Below are positions 55,801-63,289 of a stretch of 64,000 nt of DNA, piece after piece (position 1 is the stretch's first letter; every line of letters begins with the position of its first letter). The DNA is taken from positions 310,001 through 374,000 of the forward strand of contig JAZGUH010000628.1 of assembly GCA_037893225.1 (NCBI GenBank). Reading direction: 5' to 3'. Position numbers and translations under genes: made by a program. The notes under the pieces are model-generated. The model was not told where the DNA came from, searched no databases, and worked only from the letters and a program-made list of their open reading frames with translations. This DNA is from Hippasteria phrygiana (lineage: Eukaryota > Echinodermata > Asteroidea > Valvatida > Goniasteridae).

Positions 55801-58800
55801 GTCTTTTGTTGAAATCGGTCCTCGCAAGTAGAAGTACATGCTTAGTCTATGGGATGGGGTTGGGTTGTATTAAAGGAACAATAGGAAACACAAAGCATTG
55901 TCCTCAGAAATATTGGGAAAGTACGACTGTGTGTTCATACATAGAGATATCGCTGTGAATTCCTTGATGTGATTTTCTGTTCAAAATGGAGAGGGAGATT
56001 AGGAAAATGTTATTAAGAAATTTGGGCGTCCAAAATCACATCCTACTCTGTTAAAAATGACATCTGAAGCCTGTAAACTATTGTCCCACCTTGACAAAGC
56101 AGACATTGTGACTTCTGGGTTTTAACACCTTCCCATGACATTGAAAGTAATTGGATATCGCTGTTCATTATCCATCTCAGTGCAAGCAGATAGAAGCTGC
56201 CAGGTCTTACATCTGCTTCCTGTGTCTTAACAACATCCCGATGTCTGTGGAGGTGCTGCTGTACCCAGACTGTTGCCAGGGGGACCAGGAAGACATCGAG
56301 ATGAGCTCCTCTGAAGAGACGATGCAGGCCCTTGACCAGCCTTCGCCTCATCTGCTTCTAGAGCAGTGGATTGTGCAGCTATTACCTAAAAGGTATGGAT
56401 GATGGGACCTCAAGGGCCCACATTTTGATCCGACGCCATAAATGAAATTGATATCATTCAGAATTCCTTTTGATCAATCAAATCATCAACCTGTGTCAAC
56501 AACTGAATGTTCCCAATTCTCTGTATTCAGTGCCCCATCCCATCCCGCCCCACCCTGACCCGCCCTGACCTTTGAAGATGGAAATTAGAAAAAAAATAAT
56601 TGATTGGTAACGTCAAGTTCTCCAACCCACAATCTCCTACCTCAGTCTAAAACCGTATCGACTGAGCCATCGTAATGCTCGGCAGACAACGAGAATTCAT
56701 TGCATTATATACCCAGCCCTATAACATATGCGTAGGTATATTAAAAGTATTATAGAGGGCGCAATGCATCCATTCGGATGTCATTTGGGAAAAAATCATT
56801 TGCTGCCTTTCTATGCCCTGCCCTTCCTCGCCCCGCCCTTCCTCTTCCCGCCCCGTCCAGCCCCGCTTTACCCGACCCTGTCCTGCCCTACCCGACCCAG
56901 TCCTGCCCTGCCCGACCCTGTCCTGCCCTGCCCGACCCTGTCCTGCCCTGCCCGACCCTGTCCTGCCCTACCCGACCCTGCCCTGCCCGACCCTGCCCTG
57001 CCCTGCCCGACCCTGCCCTGCCCTGCCCGACCCTGCCCTGCCCTGCCCGACCCTGTCCTGCCCTGCCCGACCCTGTCCTGCCCTGCCCGACCCTGTCCTG
57101 CCCTGCCCGACCCTGTCCTGCCCTGCCCGACCCTGTCCTGCCCTGCCCGACGCTGTCCTGCCCTGCCTGACCCTGTCCTGCCCTGCCCGACCCTGTCCTG
57201 CCCTGCCCGACCCTGTCCTGCCCTGCCCGACCCTGTCCTGCCCTGCCCGACCCAGTCCTGCCCTGCCCGACCCTGTCCTGCCCTGCCCGACCCTGTCCTG
57301 CCCTGCCCGACCCTGTCCTGCCCTGCCCGACCCTGTCCTGCCCTGCCCGACCCTGTCCTGCTCTGCCCGACGCTGTCCTGCCCTGCCCGACCCTGCCCTG
57401 TACATATATAGCTAACCCTTTTTAGTGTTGATTTAACCTAAAGGTTCCCTGATGGACACAGTCACAGCCACCTGCTCTTCCAGGCCGTCAGATCCTTCCT
57501 ACACTTCTCCCAGATCAGTGCCTGGCTCAGCTCCACACAGGGAAGATTACCAAAGAACATCGTCTACAGGTCAGACTTCAGTGAACTTTATTACTATGAG
57601 TTCTTTTAGTTGCTTTGCAGCTGGGTGTGTGTTTTTTTCCCCACTTTTCCTTTCAAACACAAATCGTTAGCACTTAACAGGACACTAAAAAATTTAATAT
57701 AGAACTTCAGAGTTACGTACATGTACATGTAGATTTTGACTCCAGCACTGGATATAATAGACAGGTATTCGTTTAATTAATCCTCACTGGAAGTGTGGAC
57801 TTGCAAATTCTGAGCCCTACATATGAAACTTAGGGGGCACTGCCTAACCCATGGTCAGGCCAGACCGTTGAAAAGCCTGGCCAAGCCCGGGCCTTCTGGC
57901 TTTTTAGTCTTGCTATTGTGAGCCACAAATCACCTATAATAGAGCATCTACTACTAGTGATTGCTTTTGTTGTCATTCCATTCACGGGCCAGAGATCAAG
58001 TCTGGGTGAACAATGGGAGCTGGCTAGACTCCAGCATCAGTGGGCAGTTTGTGTACAACCAGGGATTATAGAAGCCCGAAGGCCCGGGCGTTCCTGGGGC
58101 TTGGCCAGGCTTTTTTAACGGCCTGGCCCGACCATGGGTTAGGCAGTGCTCCCTTAGGGCCCAATTTCATATGATTGGTTAATGGTTAATGGTTAGAGAA
58201 AAGTTGAGCAACTGCAGCAAAAAGCTGCTACCTTAAGCACTGTTTCACAGCCTAGTCATGCTAACACCTGTGCCTGCCTGGAGATTTCTGTTGCTGCTTC
58301 ACAGTCTTAAGCAATTCTGCCTCTGAAGTTAGCGAGCTCTTTCCTATGCTTACTGCTTATGGTCTTTTTAAAATACAAAAACAACAATAATTTAGTAATA
58401 ATTAGTTTTTAGCGCAAAAACCATAACAAATGCGGGTTTATTTTGACACGACCGGACTGAGGCGCGGGATTATTTATCACTAGACATCGCTGCCCGATAT
58501 TTTCCTGCCTTGGTCGTTGCGTGTTTACCCGTCATCCATTCGGAATACCACAAAACCTTTGCGTGTATACACGTCATCCGACGCGAACTGGTTAAACATT
58601 CATATAAAAATTAAAGGGACACATTGCCTTCAAATGTCATGAAATTTTGCTGTTTGGAAATGTTCCTTATCTTTTATAAGAGTTGTTCATGCAAAAAGAC
58701 CTGTATAATGTGTTGTAATTAGTGAGTAGTGATTACAAAACAAAAAATTGGCCTCTGACCCCTGACATCTGACCCGCGAAACATAGACTTATTTCTAGTC

Positions 58801-61800
58801 GTAAAACAGCATTGGGAACCAGACCTTCTTGTACCACATAATGCGTTGGCGCCAGGCTGGCCCCGCGGCGCCATCCATTTACGAGTACCGTCCGTGTCCC
58901 GCGACGAGACAGTCCCGATATCCCTACCATATATCACCCAAGACGCGGGGCAGGCTTCGCTTCACCCGGCCAGGCTACACAAGCTCCTTACAAGGCTTGC
59001 GGCTTGACCATAATGGAATAACAAAAGTATTCCAACAAACAAAGTAATTGAATATCGCTAACACATGGTTATTGTAATAATAATTGCCCAGACATACTTC
59101 AACCAGCTGCGACTGGAAATACGACTGGTGAACACGGTCCGCCATTTTGTGGAGTCAAAAATTTGGTTCTACAAAATGGCAGACCGTTATTTGTCACGAA
59201 ATTAAACAAAAACCACGCAATTTGAAGGGATAGTTATGTGAATCTTTATATTCTACTTTTAAGAAAGCTTCCCAACCATATCCATTTCATTTTTATAGCC
59301 CAAATCACCAAATCCAAAGCAATGTGTACCTTTAAGAAGGCGCAACATATTTTAGAAAACACTATCATCAAGACTAATAGAACTGAATTCCATCCCAAGC
59401 TCCTTGAGTCCCGACTTAAAATCAAAGCTGATGGGCTCTGTTGTCAATTCTTCATTTGTGTTCAGGGTCTGTGCTCCCGGGGAGGCCTTTCCGACCAGCT
59501 TTACCTCAACTCCGGAGGTGCACACCTTCCCCATCCTAAACTTGTCCAAGTCCTCCAGCCTACGTGTCACGGTTGCCTCTCTACCTCGTACCCAAAACAT
59601 GCCAGTTCTTCCGTGTTACAAGTCGGAGCATTTGTCCAAAGATAGAACTACCCGGCGGGATCGTCGGGATGGTCACAAGGAGGAAGAGGAGGAGGATGAT
59701 AAGGAGTTCAGGTATGCCTTTGTCAACCCAAGCAGGGAGCGAGATCAGCGGAGCGGGGAGGAGCTGAAGGAGGAACGGAGGCAGAGACAGGATCAGAAGA
59801 TCAAGCAATGCAGCAGAGGGGTGTTGCCTAACACTGCAGACCAAGAGGAACTGAGGAGACATAGGAACGCGACTGCAGCGCACAAGCTAAGAGTACTGCT
59901 TCCCGAACCCAAAGATGCACCGGCCTTCCATTCTGAGCCAAGATCACCAAGATTACCAAAGTTGAGAGACAACTCCCCACAGCATGCACGCCGGCTTCCC
60001 CTGAAACAGACATCATGCGATAAGCTCCCTCCAAGACCTACACCCGGGCTCGAGGATAAGCAGGTTACGGCCAAGTTGAAAAGCCAACAGCGCGAGGAAG
60101 CGGGCAAGGGGAAGCACACGCCTACCTACGAGGTCTACCACACCAGTGGCCAGCCGAGCTTCTCCACTGTGGAGTTGGAGAAGCGGATCAGAGAGTTGAA
60201 ACTGCAGAAGCTTGAGAGGAGCTCGAGCGGATCACCAGAGTGTGTGACTTCGACTCCACCGCTATCTAGGGGGGAGTCAACTCCAAGACCCATCTGTGCT
60301 TGGAGAGACCGGACGCCCAGCTTAGAGGAGGATGACGGGATTTTCTTTACGGCCAAATCCTCCCTAGAAGACCGAGGTTTTGCTGTGCAGGATGTGCACA
60401 GGACGTCGCACAGATATGACAAGGATGACGAGGATGTGCCAGCCACCGAGTTCGGCACGCCTTTATCCATCGTCCCCTGGTTATCCTACCACAAGTCCAC
60501 TGACGCGGACCTAGGGAACCAGGATCGTACACACTGTGAAAGTCAAGTGGAAAATGTCTACGTAGGAAATCAGCCAAAGCACGGTTTCAGCGGGACAGAA
60601 ACTCCAACATCCTCCGACCAGACCCTAGCAAAGAATAGCAATTTATATCACAAAACACCTGAAAAGCAATCCCAGCACTGCCCCCTTGCAATCGCTAGTG
60701 CTGACCCTACGAGCAACAATGCTCCATCGGGTATTTACGACTCGCCGAGCCAATTGTCGACCGCACAAACCCAGTGGACAACGGATCTCGTCCAGGGAGT
60801 GTATAGCGCCATCGGTTGCCATAGCTCCTCCAATCAGAGTCCACTGAATCAAAGCCCAGCCAATCACAGCCAAGGGTCTCCTAGTGCTGTCGCAGGGAGC
60901 ACCCCTTCGCCTACTTCCTCACCCCGGGACGCACGGAGGCGAGGCTTCAGTCTGGACAGCCACGATTTCCAGGCCAATATCCCTGCACCGTTTCGCAAGC
61001 CAATGCAATATGAGGGTAATGCAGAAAGTGCCAACAGCGGCTCCTCTCCATTCACCCCAGTGTTTGGAAGAAGCAAGTCCTTGTTCAGGAGTGTACTCGG
61101 GAAGGAAAATACTGCATGGAGTAAAGAGGTATGTGGTTAATTACACGAAATAGTGCTGCAGTTTTTTGGTTAATTATAAGGACCAGGAGACTGAAGGAGG
61201 GATTACATCCTTATTAAAGGCAGTGTACACGATTGGTAATCCTCAATTTTTTTTGTTTTTACAGAATTATTACAAAATACCTTACTAGACTGTAAGTTAA
61301 TAGTAGTCTCAATCATCCTGTGAAATGATGGCACCAGGTGTGCTGTCGTTGTCAAGAAAAGTGGAAATTTCTATCGTTTTCCAATGATTTCCAGCTGGAA
61401 ATCGTTGGAAAACTGCCCTGTAGCCTTTAGTCAAGGCGCGCGTGGCTACCCGGACGAGTGGCGCGCCCCGGACATGCTGGCATTCGGGGCGCGTCACACG
61501 TCCAGGTAGCCACGCGCGCCTTGACTAAAGGCTATCATCCGCCCGACGGTTGAAAACAAGCGCCGTTTTTCTCTCGTTTTTTTCGCCATCCAACAACGCA
61601 AAACTTTGAACAGGTCAGTGGAATGATATTTCCTATAAAATACTAAACCCCCAAATCCGCCCATTTCTGAAAAATGCAACAATGACCAATCATGTACACT
61701 ACCTTTAAACAGAGTTAATGAGTTCTCTGCTTTTTGACCTCGTGTTTATTCAAATATTCAAAAATTGGGATTTCCATTCAAAACCTGATGCGAAGCACTG

Positions 61801-62494
61801 AATTGCAGTACCTCAGAGAAAAGAGCTGTCCCGCTAACAGTACCGTCAGTTCAATAATGATGTCCTCCCTAACCATGGTAACATTTTCCTCCTTACTGGC
61901 TCGTAACCATTCTTGTGAAATTGCCAAAAAGTAGGGATTGATTAAACATCTGTTACATAGCTCGGGTCACAGGTTCGAATCCCGCTCCTGCTAGTTTTCT
62001 TTGTTCACTTTGAAATTATTCAAATTACCCAGTTTGTTGACAAAGAAATGTTGCCTTAACCCCTGTAAGTGCAGAATCCTTAGTTACGGGACATGCATGG
62101 GCACAAGCTAATTCCTTGTTAATCCGTAAAATACACTCACCATCACTGCAGATTTTTCTGCTACGTTAAGCAGCGATTCCTCACTTACCGTAAGCACTGC
62201 CTCAAAATTGGGCCTATACGGGCGGGAATGGCAAAACTCTTATTTCAATTGCCTTAAATTTCCTTCCCTTATGCAAAATTCCGTTTTCTGACTATTTGAA
62301 ACTGCCGTTCATGCTCGCCTGTACAATATGCTTTGTGGTGATTCTGTATGCAGGGTCTACCTTCTGAGAGCGTGGAGGCCAGCACTTCACCCACCCTGTC
62401 CGGCTTGAGGACTGGTCTCATGAGAAGGTCCCTGGACAGCTCTAATACCTACGTCTTCAACCCCAGCACTGGCTTGCCTATCAATTCGAGTCCA
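28807..62494 (+). CDS. ATOSA: ATOS-family transcriptional regulator (ATOSA/FAM214A type), N-terminal 810 codons; continues off the window
   Basis: Exons: 28807-28822, 46455-46726, 56181-56392, 57444-57569, 59466-61128, 62354-62494. The joined frame is open for 2,430 nt and all phases agree. Family marks: GMLILEGRKAERSVKGR plus HCPP (residues 55-79), IPMSVEVLLYPDCC (115-128), LLLEQWIVQLLPKR (about 154-167), AVRSFLHFSQISAWLS with a downstream PKNIVYR (exon 4), and SLDSSNTYVFNPSTGLPINS (789-808), all shared with vertebrate ATOSA. Residues about 230-760 are Ser/Pro/Gln-rich and presumably disordered. The conserved DUF4210 and C-terminal chromosome-segregation-like domain should lie beyond 64000. 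Family knowledge: Drosophila Atossa is a nuclear transcriptional regulator boosting macrophage mitochondrial energetics; ATOSA/ATOSB are its mammalian counterparts. The long middle favours ATOSA-type over the shorter ATOSB. Confidence 0.9.
29654..29857. mobile_element. Foldback MITE with GAGTTCCATATCCGGACATC termini
   Basis: GAGTTCCATATCCGGACATC near 29659 is matched by its reverse complement near 29835-29855. A single-end fragment recurs at 50772-50843. Confidence 0.85.
30269..30330. repeat. 20-bp tandem repeat, three copies
   Basis: AAGGAAAGATTTCTTTTCTC units follow one another, each itself partly palindromic (GAAAG...CTTTTC). The open frame across them is incidental. Confidence 0.85.
30455..30524. 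mobile_element. 70-bp TTAA element, copy 2
   Basis: Same length and ends (TTAACCCTAAC / GTTAGGGTTAA) as 19979-20048, with a few substitutions. Confidence 0.85.
30820..31030 (+). repeat. Single arm of the 55481-55929 palindromic repeat family
   Basis: GGTTCTGTATAGGAGGACAA through GAAACACAAAGCATTGTCCT to GGGAAAGTACGACTTTGTGT follows the right arm of the palindrome at 55730-55929 closely. Confidence 0.85.
31560..32050 (+). mobile_element. TTGACTTGACT-ended interspersed repeat, copy 2
   Basis: Same core and ends as 17069-17626. It carries an extra ATGTACATGTACAC stretch at about 31719-31732 that copy 1 lacks, and shorter TTGACTTGAC tracts. Confidence 0.85.
32051..33930. other. Intronic stretch without recognised gene
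   Basis: AT-rich sequence, a TTTTATTTTATTTATT-rich segment (32867-32900), TGTACA-rich tracts (32940-33080, 33340-33400) and a CpG-rich CGAACTCG/CGCACGC segment at 33510-33720. No supported exon. Confidence 0.5.
33931..36140. other. Intronic stretch without recognised gene
   Basis: It contains a worn 70-bp-type fragment near 34187-34250 and a GGTCGGTCGG-containing pair near 34807-34990. Open frames are short and unsupported. Confidence 0.45.
36141..36373. mobile_element. TTAA-MITE (piggyBac-like), copy with G22 tract
   Basis: The internal sequence GAGCCAAGCAAAACGGAAAC and GACGTCAACCGGCCAA identifies the family. The left end reads TAGCCCCTTG and the right GCAAGGGGCC, so both TTAA ends are mutated. 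A run of 22 G occupies 36169-36190. Confidence 0.8.
36374..38300. other. Intronic stretch without recognised gene
   Basis: AT-rich, no domain-bearing frame and no clear repeat recognised. Confidence 0.45.
38341..40525. repeat. Tandem duplication of a ~1.2 kb block
   Basis: Landmarks in the same order recur about 1.27 kb apart: AAGATCAGAAATTG, TTGAATGGCCCCTAAG, TTTATCATAAATCCGCAGAA, GCCAATGGGAGAATGAG, a G-rich tract, GATTTCCTCGGGTATAAT, CGAACATTGCCT and GCAACACAAACATCAA. Within copy 1 the GCCAATGGGAGAATGA piece is itself repeated (38894, 39004, with a worn form near 39090). Copy 1 is interrupted by the hairpin at 39123-39224. No coding frame spans the block. Confidence 0.85.
39123..39224. mobile_element. 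100-bp hairpin MITE with 8-bp target duplication
   Basis: GGTAAGCACTTATCCAGAAC at 39125 is mirrored by its reverse complement ending 39224. The stem is about 38 bp with one mismatch and the loop is rich in CGCG. The target duplication GTCCAGCG lies at 39115-39122 and 39225-39232. The corresponding site in the other duplicate (near 40173) reads uninterrupted TCCAGCGCAGCC. Confidence 0.92.
40526..41741. other. Intronic stretch with small simple repeats
   Basis: It includes a palindromic CGAGAGCGCTCGCGAGCG cluster (40852-40905), two 22-bp tandem copies of GCGGACGTATTCTGGGAATC (41092-41135) and an ATGTACATGTAC tract (41205-41244). No gene seen. Confidence 0.55.
41742..41962. mobile_element. TTAA-MITE (piggyBac-like), intact 221-bp copy
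   Basis: It begins TTAACCCCTTG and ends GCAAGGGGTTAA, with TTAA at both ends. It is the best-preserved member of the family and contains GCAGCCAAGC twice. The end abuts another TTAACCCTAAA-starting segment. Confidence 0.9.
41963..42290. repeat. GGAGGATTTTG-rich degenerate repeat
   Basis: The motif GGAGGATTTTG/GGAGGATT recurs about ten times at irregular spacing, in both orientations near the left end (TCCTCTAAAATCC). It resembles the interior of the 44283-44546 and 49850-50097 elements. Confidence 0.65.
42340..42840. mobile_element. SINE pair with outward-facing tRNA-like heads
   Basis: The left head is on the minus strand (GGGATTCGAACC at 42371) and the right head on the plus strand (GGTTCGAATCCC at 42793), each followed outward by the CTTTGTTCACTTTGA body. 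Between them lie inverted copies of ACTTCTGACTAGC and one GTGGGGATCACTCAATGA block. It could be one composite mobile unit or two neighbouring insertions. Confidence 0.75.
42841..44282. other. Intronic stretch without recognised gene
   Basis: AT-rich with many TACATGTA motifs (for example 44020-44040). No exon or named repeat. Confidence 0.5.
44283..44546 (+). mobile_element. 264-bp TTAA element with TATCCTGAATCCGCC repeats, copy 1
   Basis: It starts TTAACCCTTGGG and ends GGTTAGGGTTAA. Inside, TATCCTGAATCC recurs three times with GCCAAAATCC or CATCAAAATCC. The inverse copy is at 49850-50097. Confidence 0.85.
44547..46454. other. End of ATOS intron 1, no gene seen
   Basis: TACATGTA-rich, AT-rich sequence. 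A lone GGGTTAGGGTTAACC piece at about 45613-45627 may be a TTAA-element end. Confidence 0.45.
46455..46726 (+). CDS. ATOSA: ATOS exon 2
   Basis: Acceptor CTCAAACAG, donor GTAGGT. It encodes residues 6-96. The Gly/Pro-rich start is followed by an acidic patch (EAGDDDTRPEPTD) and the conserved LFVDLGMLILEGRKAERSVK and EGEHCPP blocks of the family. Confidence 0.94.
46935..47110 (+). repeat. Interspersed repeat (AAATCACCCAATAC family), copy 2
   Basis: It matches 22335-22535 from AAATCACCCAATACGAGGCT through GGTTGGCCACATTTT to CAGATTCCAGAGAAATTATC. Confidence 0.75.
47111..48391. other. Intronic stretch without recognised gene
   Basis: AT-rich, with a poly-T run at 48318-48336. Short frames only. 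Confidence 0.45.
48392..48717. mobile_element. TTTAAATGTAGTGTA-TIR element, deleted copy
   Basis: The terminal repeats TTTAAATGTAGTGTA and TACACTACATTTAAA are perfect. The body from TTACTAGACTGTAAGTTAAT to CCCATTTCTGAAAATTGC matches 61214-61709, but the left arm of the internal hairpin is absent. Confidence 0.85.
48894..49333. mobile_element. 440-bp MITE with GGCGATTGTGTAGTGTAGGG termini
   Basis: GGCGATTGTGTAGTGTAGGG and CCTACACTACACAATCGCC are exact inverted ends around ~390 bp of AT-rich, non-coding sequence. Confidence 0.85.
49850..50097 (-). mobile_element. TTAA element with GGCGGATTCAGGATA repeats, copy 2
   Basis: Inverse copy of 44283-44546. GGCGGATTCAGGATAC appears twice and a GATTCAGGATACC form between them. 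The right end GGGGTTAGGGTTAG has lost the exact TTAA. Confidence 0.85.
50355..50592. repeat. 16-bp minisatellite, about 15 copies
   Basis: TTATACAATAGCAATG repeats almost without variation. Only the second unit (GCAAAG) and the final one (AGTAACA) differ. Confidence 0.97.
50772..50843. mobile_element. Fragment of the 29654-29857 MITE
   Basis: AGAGTTCCATATCCGGGCAT through TGACAGAAAAAGTTG matches one end only. Confidence 0.75.
50865..50968. mobile_element. TTAA-MITE (piggyBac-like), fragment
   Basis: GTGTTTACGCTTGGCTGCAC and the end CACAAGGGGTTAA place it in the 41742-41962 family; the left half is missing. Confidence 0.7.
51313..51480. mobile_element. TTAA-MITE (piggyBac-like), worn copy
   Basis: It starts TTAACCCCTTCCGG and contains GCAGCCAAGCGTATAATG, CAATGGATTGA and GACAACCGGCCA. 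The right terminus is degraded. Confidence 0.75.
51690..52514 (+). pseudogene. Non-LTR retrotransposon reverse-transcriptase C-terminal fragment, frameshifted
   Basis: The frame 51825-52424 reads VEDFKYLGSLI, RIALTWQACNKMNQVWKS, TTVESVLLYGAATWPL, KLDGNYTRMLRKCLNV and RKSRLQLAGHYYRH, the typical thumb and C-terminal region of RTE/CR1-like invertebrate LINEs. After WTPTHGTK the reading continues in another frame (KPRKTYTKLICENLDVEMKD onward to LANAPASVDQ), showing a frameshift near 52340-52360. A TGATGATGATGATGA tail (52499-52513) follows, as in RTE-type LINEs. The 5' catalytic part is absent, so it is a dead 5'-truncated copy inside ATOS intron 2. Confidence 0.9.
52639..53003. mobile_element. 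MITE with TTTCACACTA termini and CAACCCGGGTT motifs
   Basis: GCCTTCTTTTCACACTA at the left pairs with TAGTGTGAAAGGC at the right. The interior repeats CAACCC(A/G)GG-type motifs many times in both orientations. Confidence 0.7.
53207..53915. mobile_element. ~709-bp foldback-ended element (GGTTTATAGTCGGTCG termini)
   Basis: CAGGCTGGTTTATAGTCGGT at the left and its near reverse complement CGACCGACTATAAACCTGCC at the right. A second GGTTTATAGT lies near 53280 and GCGACCATCAGCG near 53859. No coding frame of note. Confidence 0.75.
53916..55480. other. Intronic stretch without recognised gene
   Basis: AT-rich sequence with TACATGTAC tracts (54226-54260) and a C-rich run at 55063-55076. No supported frame. 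Confidence 0.45.
55481..55929. repeat. Long imperfect palindrome (about 200-bp arms)
   Basis: The left arm AGTCGTACTTTCCCAATAC...AGGACAATGCTTTGTGTTTC is answered by GAAACACAAAGCATTGTCCT...TATTGGGAAAGTACGACT at the right, with matching blocks throughout (GGTTTCTTTG, TTTCAACAAAAGACT, AACCCCAT-type). The centre is near 55705 within a TACATGTA-rich spacer. A single-arm relative is at 30820-31030. Confidence 0.9.
56181..56392 (+). CDS. ATOSA: ATOS exon 3
   Basis: Acceptor CCATCTCAG, donor GTATGG. It encodes residues 97-166 plus two bases, including IPMSVEVLLYPDCC and LLLEQWIVQLLPK. A palindromic repeat lies about 250 bp upstream. Confidence 0.94.
56871..57400. repeat. 20-bp G/C minisatellite, about 26 copies
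   Basis: CCCTGCCCGACCCTGTCCTG repeats with scattered substitutions and one phase change near 56975-57000. It lies in the 1,051-bp ATOS intron 3. The minus strand is G-rich (CAGGGTCGGGCAGGG) with four or more GGG runs per 40 bases. All six frames are open through it, an effect of composition. Confidence 0.97.
57444..57569 (+). CDS. ATOSA: ATOS exon 4
   Basis: Acceptor ACCTAAAG, donor GTCAGA. It encodes FPDGHSHSHLLFQAVRSFLH onward to LPKNIVYR, the strongest family block. A 20-bp minisatellite occupies the preceding intron. Confidence 0.94.
57832..58154. mobile_element. Foldback MITE with GGGCACTGCCTAACCCATGG termini
   Basis: AGGGGGCACTGCCTAACCC at the left pairs with GGGTTAGGCAGTGCTCCCT at the right. 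The arms continue through CCATGGTC, the AGCCTGGCC/GGCCAGGCTT blocks and the GGGCCTTC/GAAGGCCC blocks. Confidence 0.9.
58440..58595 (-). mobile_element. TTAACCAGTTCGCGTC element, copy 1
   Basis: The right end CGACGCGAACTGGTTAA with preceding GTATACACGTCATC matches, in inverse orientation, the left end of 63771-63950. GCGGGATTATTTATCAC lies near its other end. Poorly preserved. Confidence 0.65.
58600..59465 (+). other. ATOSA: ATOS intron 4, right part; no gene seen
   Basis: It contains GC-rich islands (58850-58990) and A/T-rich sequence; the open frame running into exon 5 from 59404 is intronic before the acceptor at 59465. Confidence 0.5.
59466..61128 (+). CDS. ATOSA: ATOS exon 5 (large, 554 codons)
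   Basis: Acceptor TTGTGTTCAG, donor GTATGT. It starts VCAPGEAFPTSF and PEVHTFPIL with LRVTVASLPRTQNMPVLPC, which match the family. After residue ~250 it becomes Ser/Pro/Gln-rich with acidic and basic runs (EEEEDDKEF, EELKEERRQRQDQK), a short helical ELEKRIRELKLQKLE, and NQSPLNQSPANHSQGSPS repeats. It ends FGRSKSLFRSVLGKENT. Confidence 0.94.
61214..61709. mobile_element. TTAAAGGCAGTGTAC-TIR element with internal ~55-bp-arm hairpin
   Basis: Terminal repeats TTAAAGGCAGTGTACACGAT and TACACTACCTTTAA. An inner hairpin spans about 61421-61532: AGCCTTTAGTCAAGGCGCGC opposite GCGCGCCTTGACTAAAGGCT, then GTGGCTACC/GGTAGCCAC. A deleted relative is at 48392-48717. It starts 85 bp after the end of ATOS exon 5. 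Confidence 0.88.
61957..62035 (+). mobile_element. tRNA(Thr)-like SINE, 3' fragment
   Basis: The B box GGTTCGAATCCCGCTCCTGC and the body CTTTGTTCACTTTGAAAT are present; the A-box half is missing. Confidence 0.75.
62354..62494 (+). CDS. ATOSA: ATOS exon 6
   Basis: 47 codons, phase 0, acceptor GTATGCAG, donor GTAAGT. It ends SLDSSNTYVFNPSTGLPINS and SP, which corresponds to the conserved hinge just before the C-terminal domains. Confidence 0.92.
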
Positions 62495-62919
62495 GTAAGT
62501 CAAAACTTTGGAGTTAACAGGCCTGGCATTATTTTTTTTCTTCTGGCTAGCCCCCTGGGCTAGTCAACTCTACATTTCACTAGCCCTTAAGTTTCACTAG
62601 CCCGTTGCACCATTTGACTATTTAAAAAATGTTTGATGGGGAATGCTCAAATTATGGGCCGTCAGTAGCTTCCATGGTAAAACCGAAAAATGATGGTTGA
62701 AACAACAGAGGTTTAGGAAAAGATCTGAGGACATTAAATGAAATAAATTGGAGATTTTGTCCAACTAATAATCAGCCTTTTTGCTTTATTCACTTCATAT
62801 CATAGTTACATTATTGGTTAGTGGGAGATTTTTTGCTAGCCCGCCGGGCAACCTAAGAAGCAAGTTTGACTAGTCTGGAGCAGTCCTAACTAGTGTTTGT
62901 ACACCAATCAAGCCCCTAA

Positions 62920-63140
62920 TTAACCCCTCAGATGACGGATGATGCCAAATGCCGCAAACAAAAAATTGCCACCAGGCCGGATGACGTCTATAGATGCCAT
63001 TTTCTGCATTTTCAATCCATTGTTGGATTATTGTGTTCATTACGCTTGGCTGCACAAGCCTCTTGTGTCCGTTTCGTTTGGCTGCAAAACCGACATGGCA
63101 CCCCTGTGCCTCACTATAATAACCGTACCCAAAGTGTTAA
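62920..63140 (-). mobile_element. TTAA-MITE (piggyBac-like), 221-bp inverse copy
   Basis: TTAACCCCTCAG at the left and AAAGTGTTAA at the right. The interior CATTACGCTTGGCTGCACAA and CAATCCATTGTTGGATTATT is the reverse complement of the family. Confidence 0.85.
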
Positions 63141-63289
63141 GAAGTACTGTGAACATGCAACTAGGAGCTGTTTCTAATTAAGACTTGTCTGATATATTTA
63201 CACATCTAGACTGGCATTCATGATGGGAAAATGTTCAATGTAGGGGGAAAAAAATAATTTTCTAATTTTTTTTGGCAAGTCGCTCTTTA

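Noticed and set aside
56728..57411. Pro/Cys-rich open frames on both strands across the 20-bp repeat
   Set aside because: These are produced by the stop-free minisatellite in every frame; it lies between two well-supported ATOS exons as an intron.
59404..59465. Upstream extension of the large ATOS exon frame (from the ATG at 59404)
   Set aside because: The stretch before the TTGTGTTCAG acceptor is intron; splicing at 59466 restores the codon split left by exon 4.
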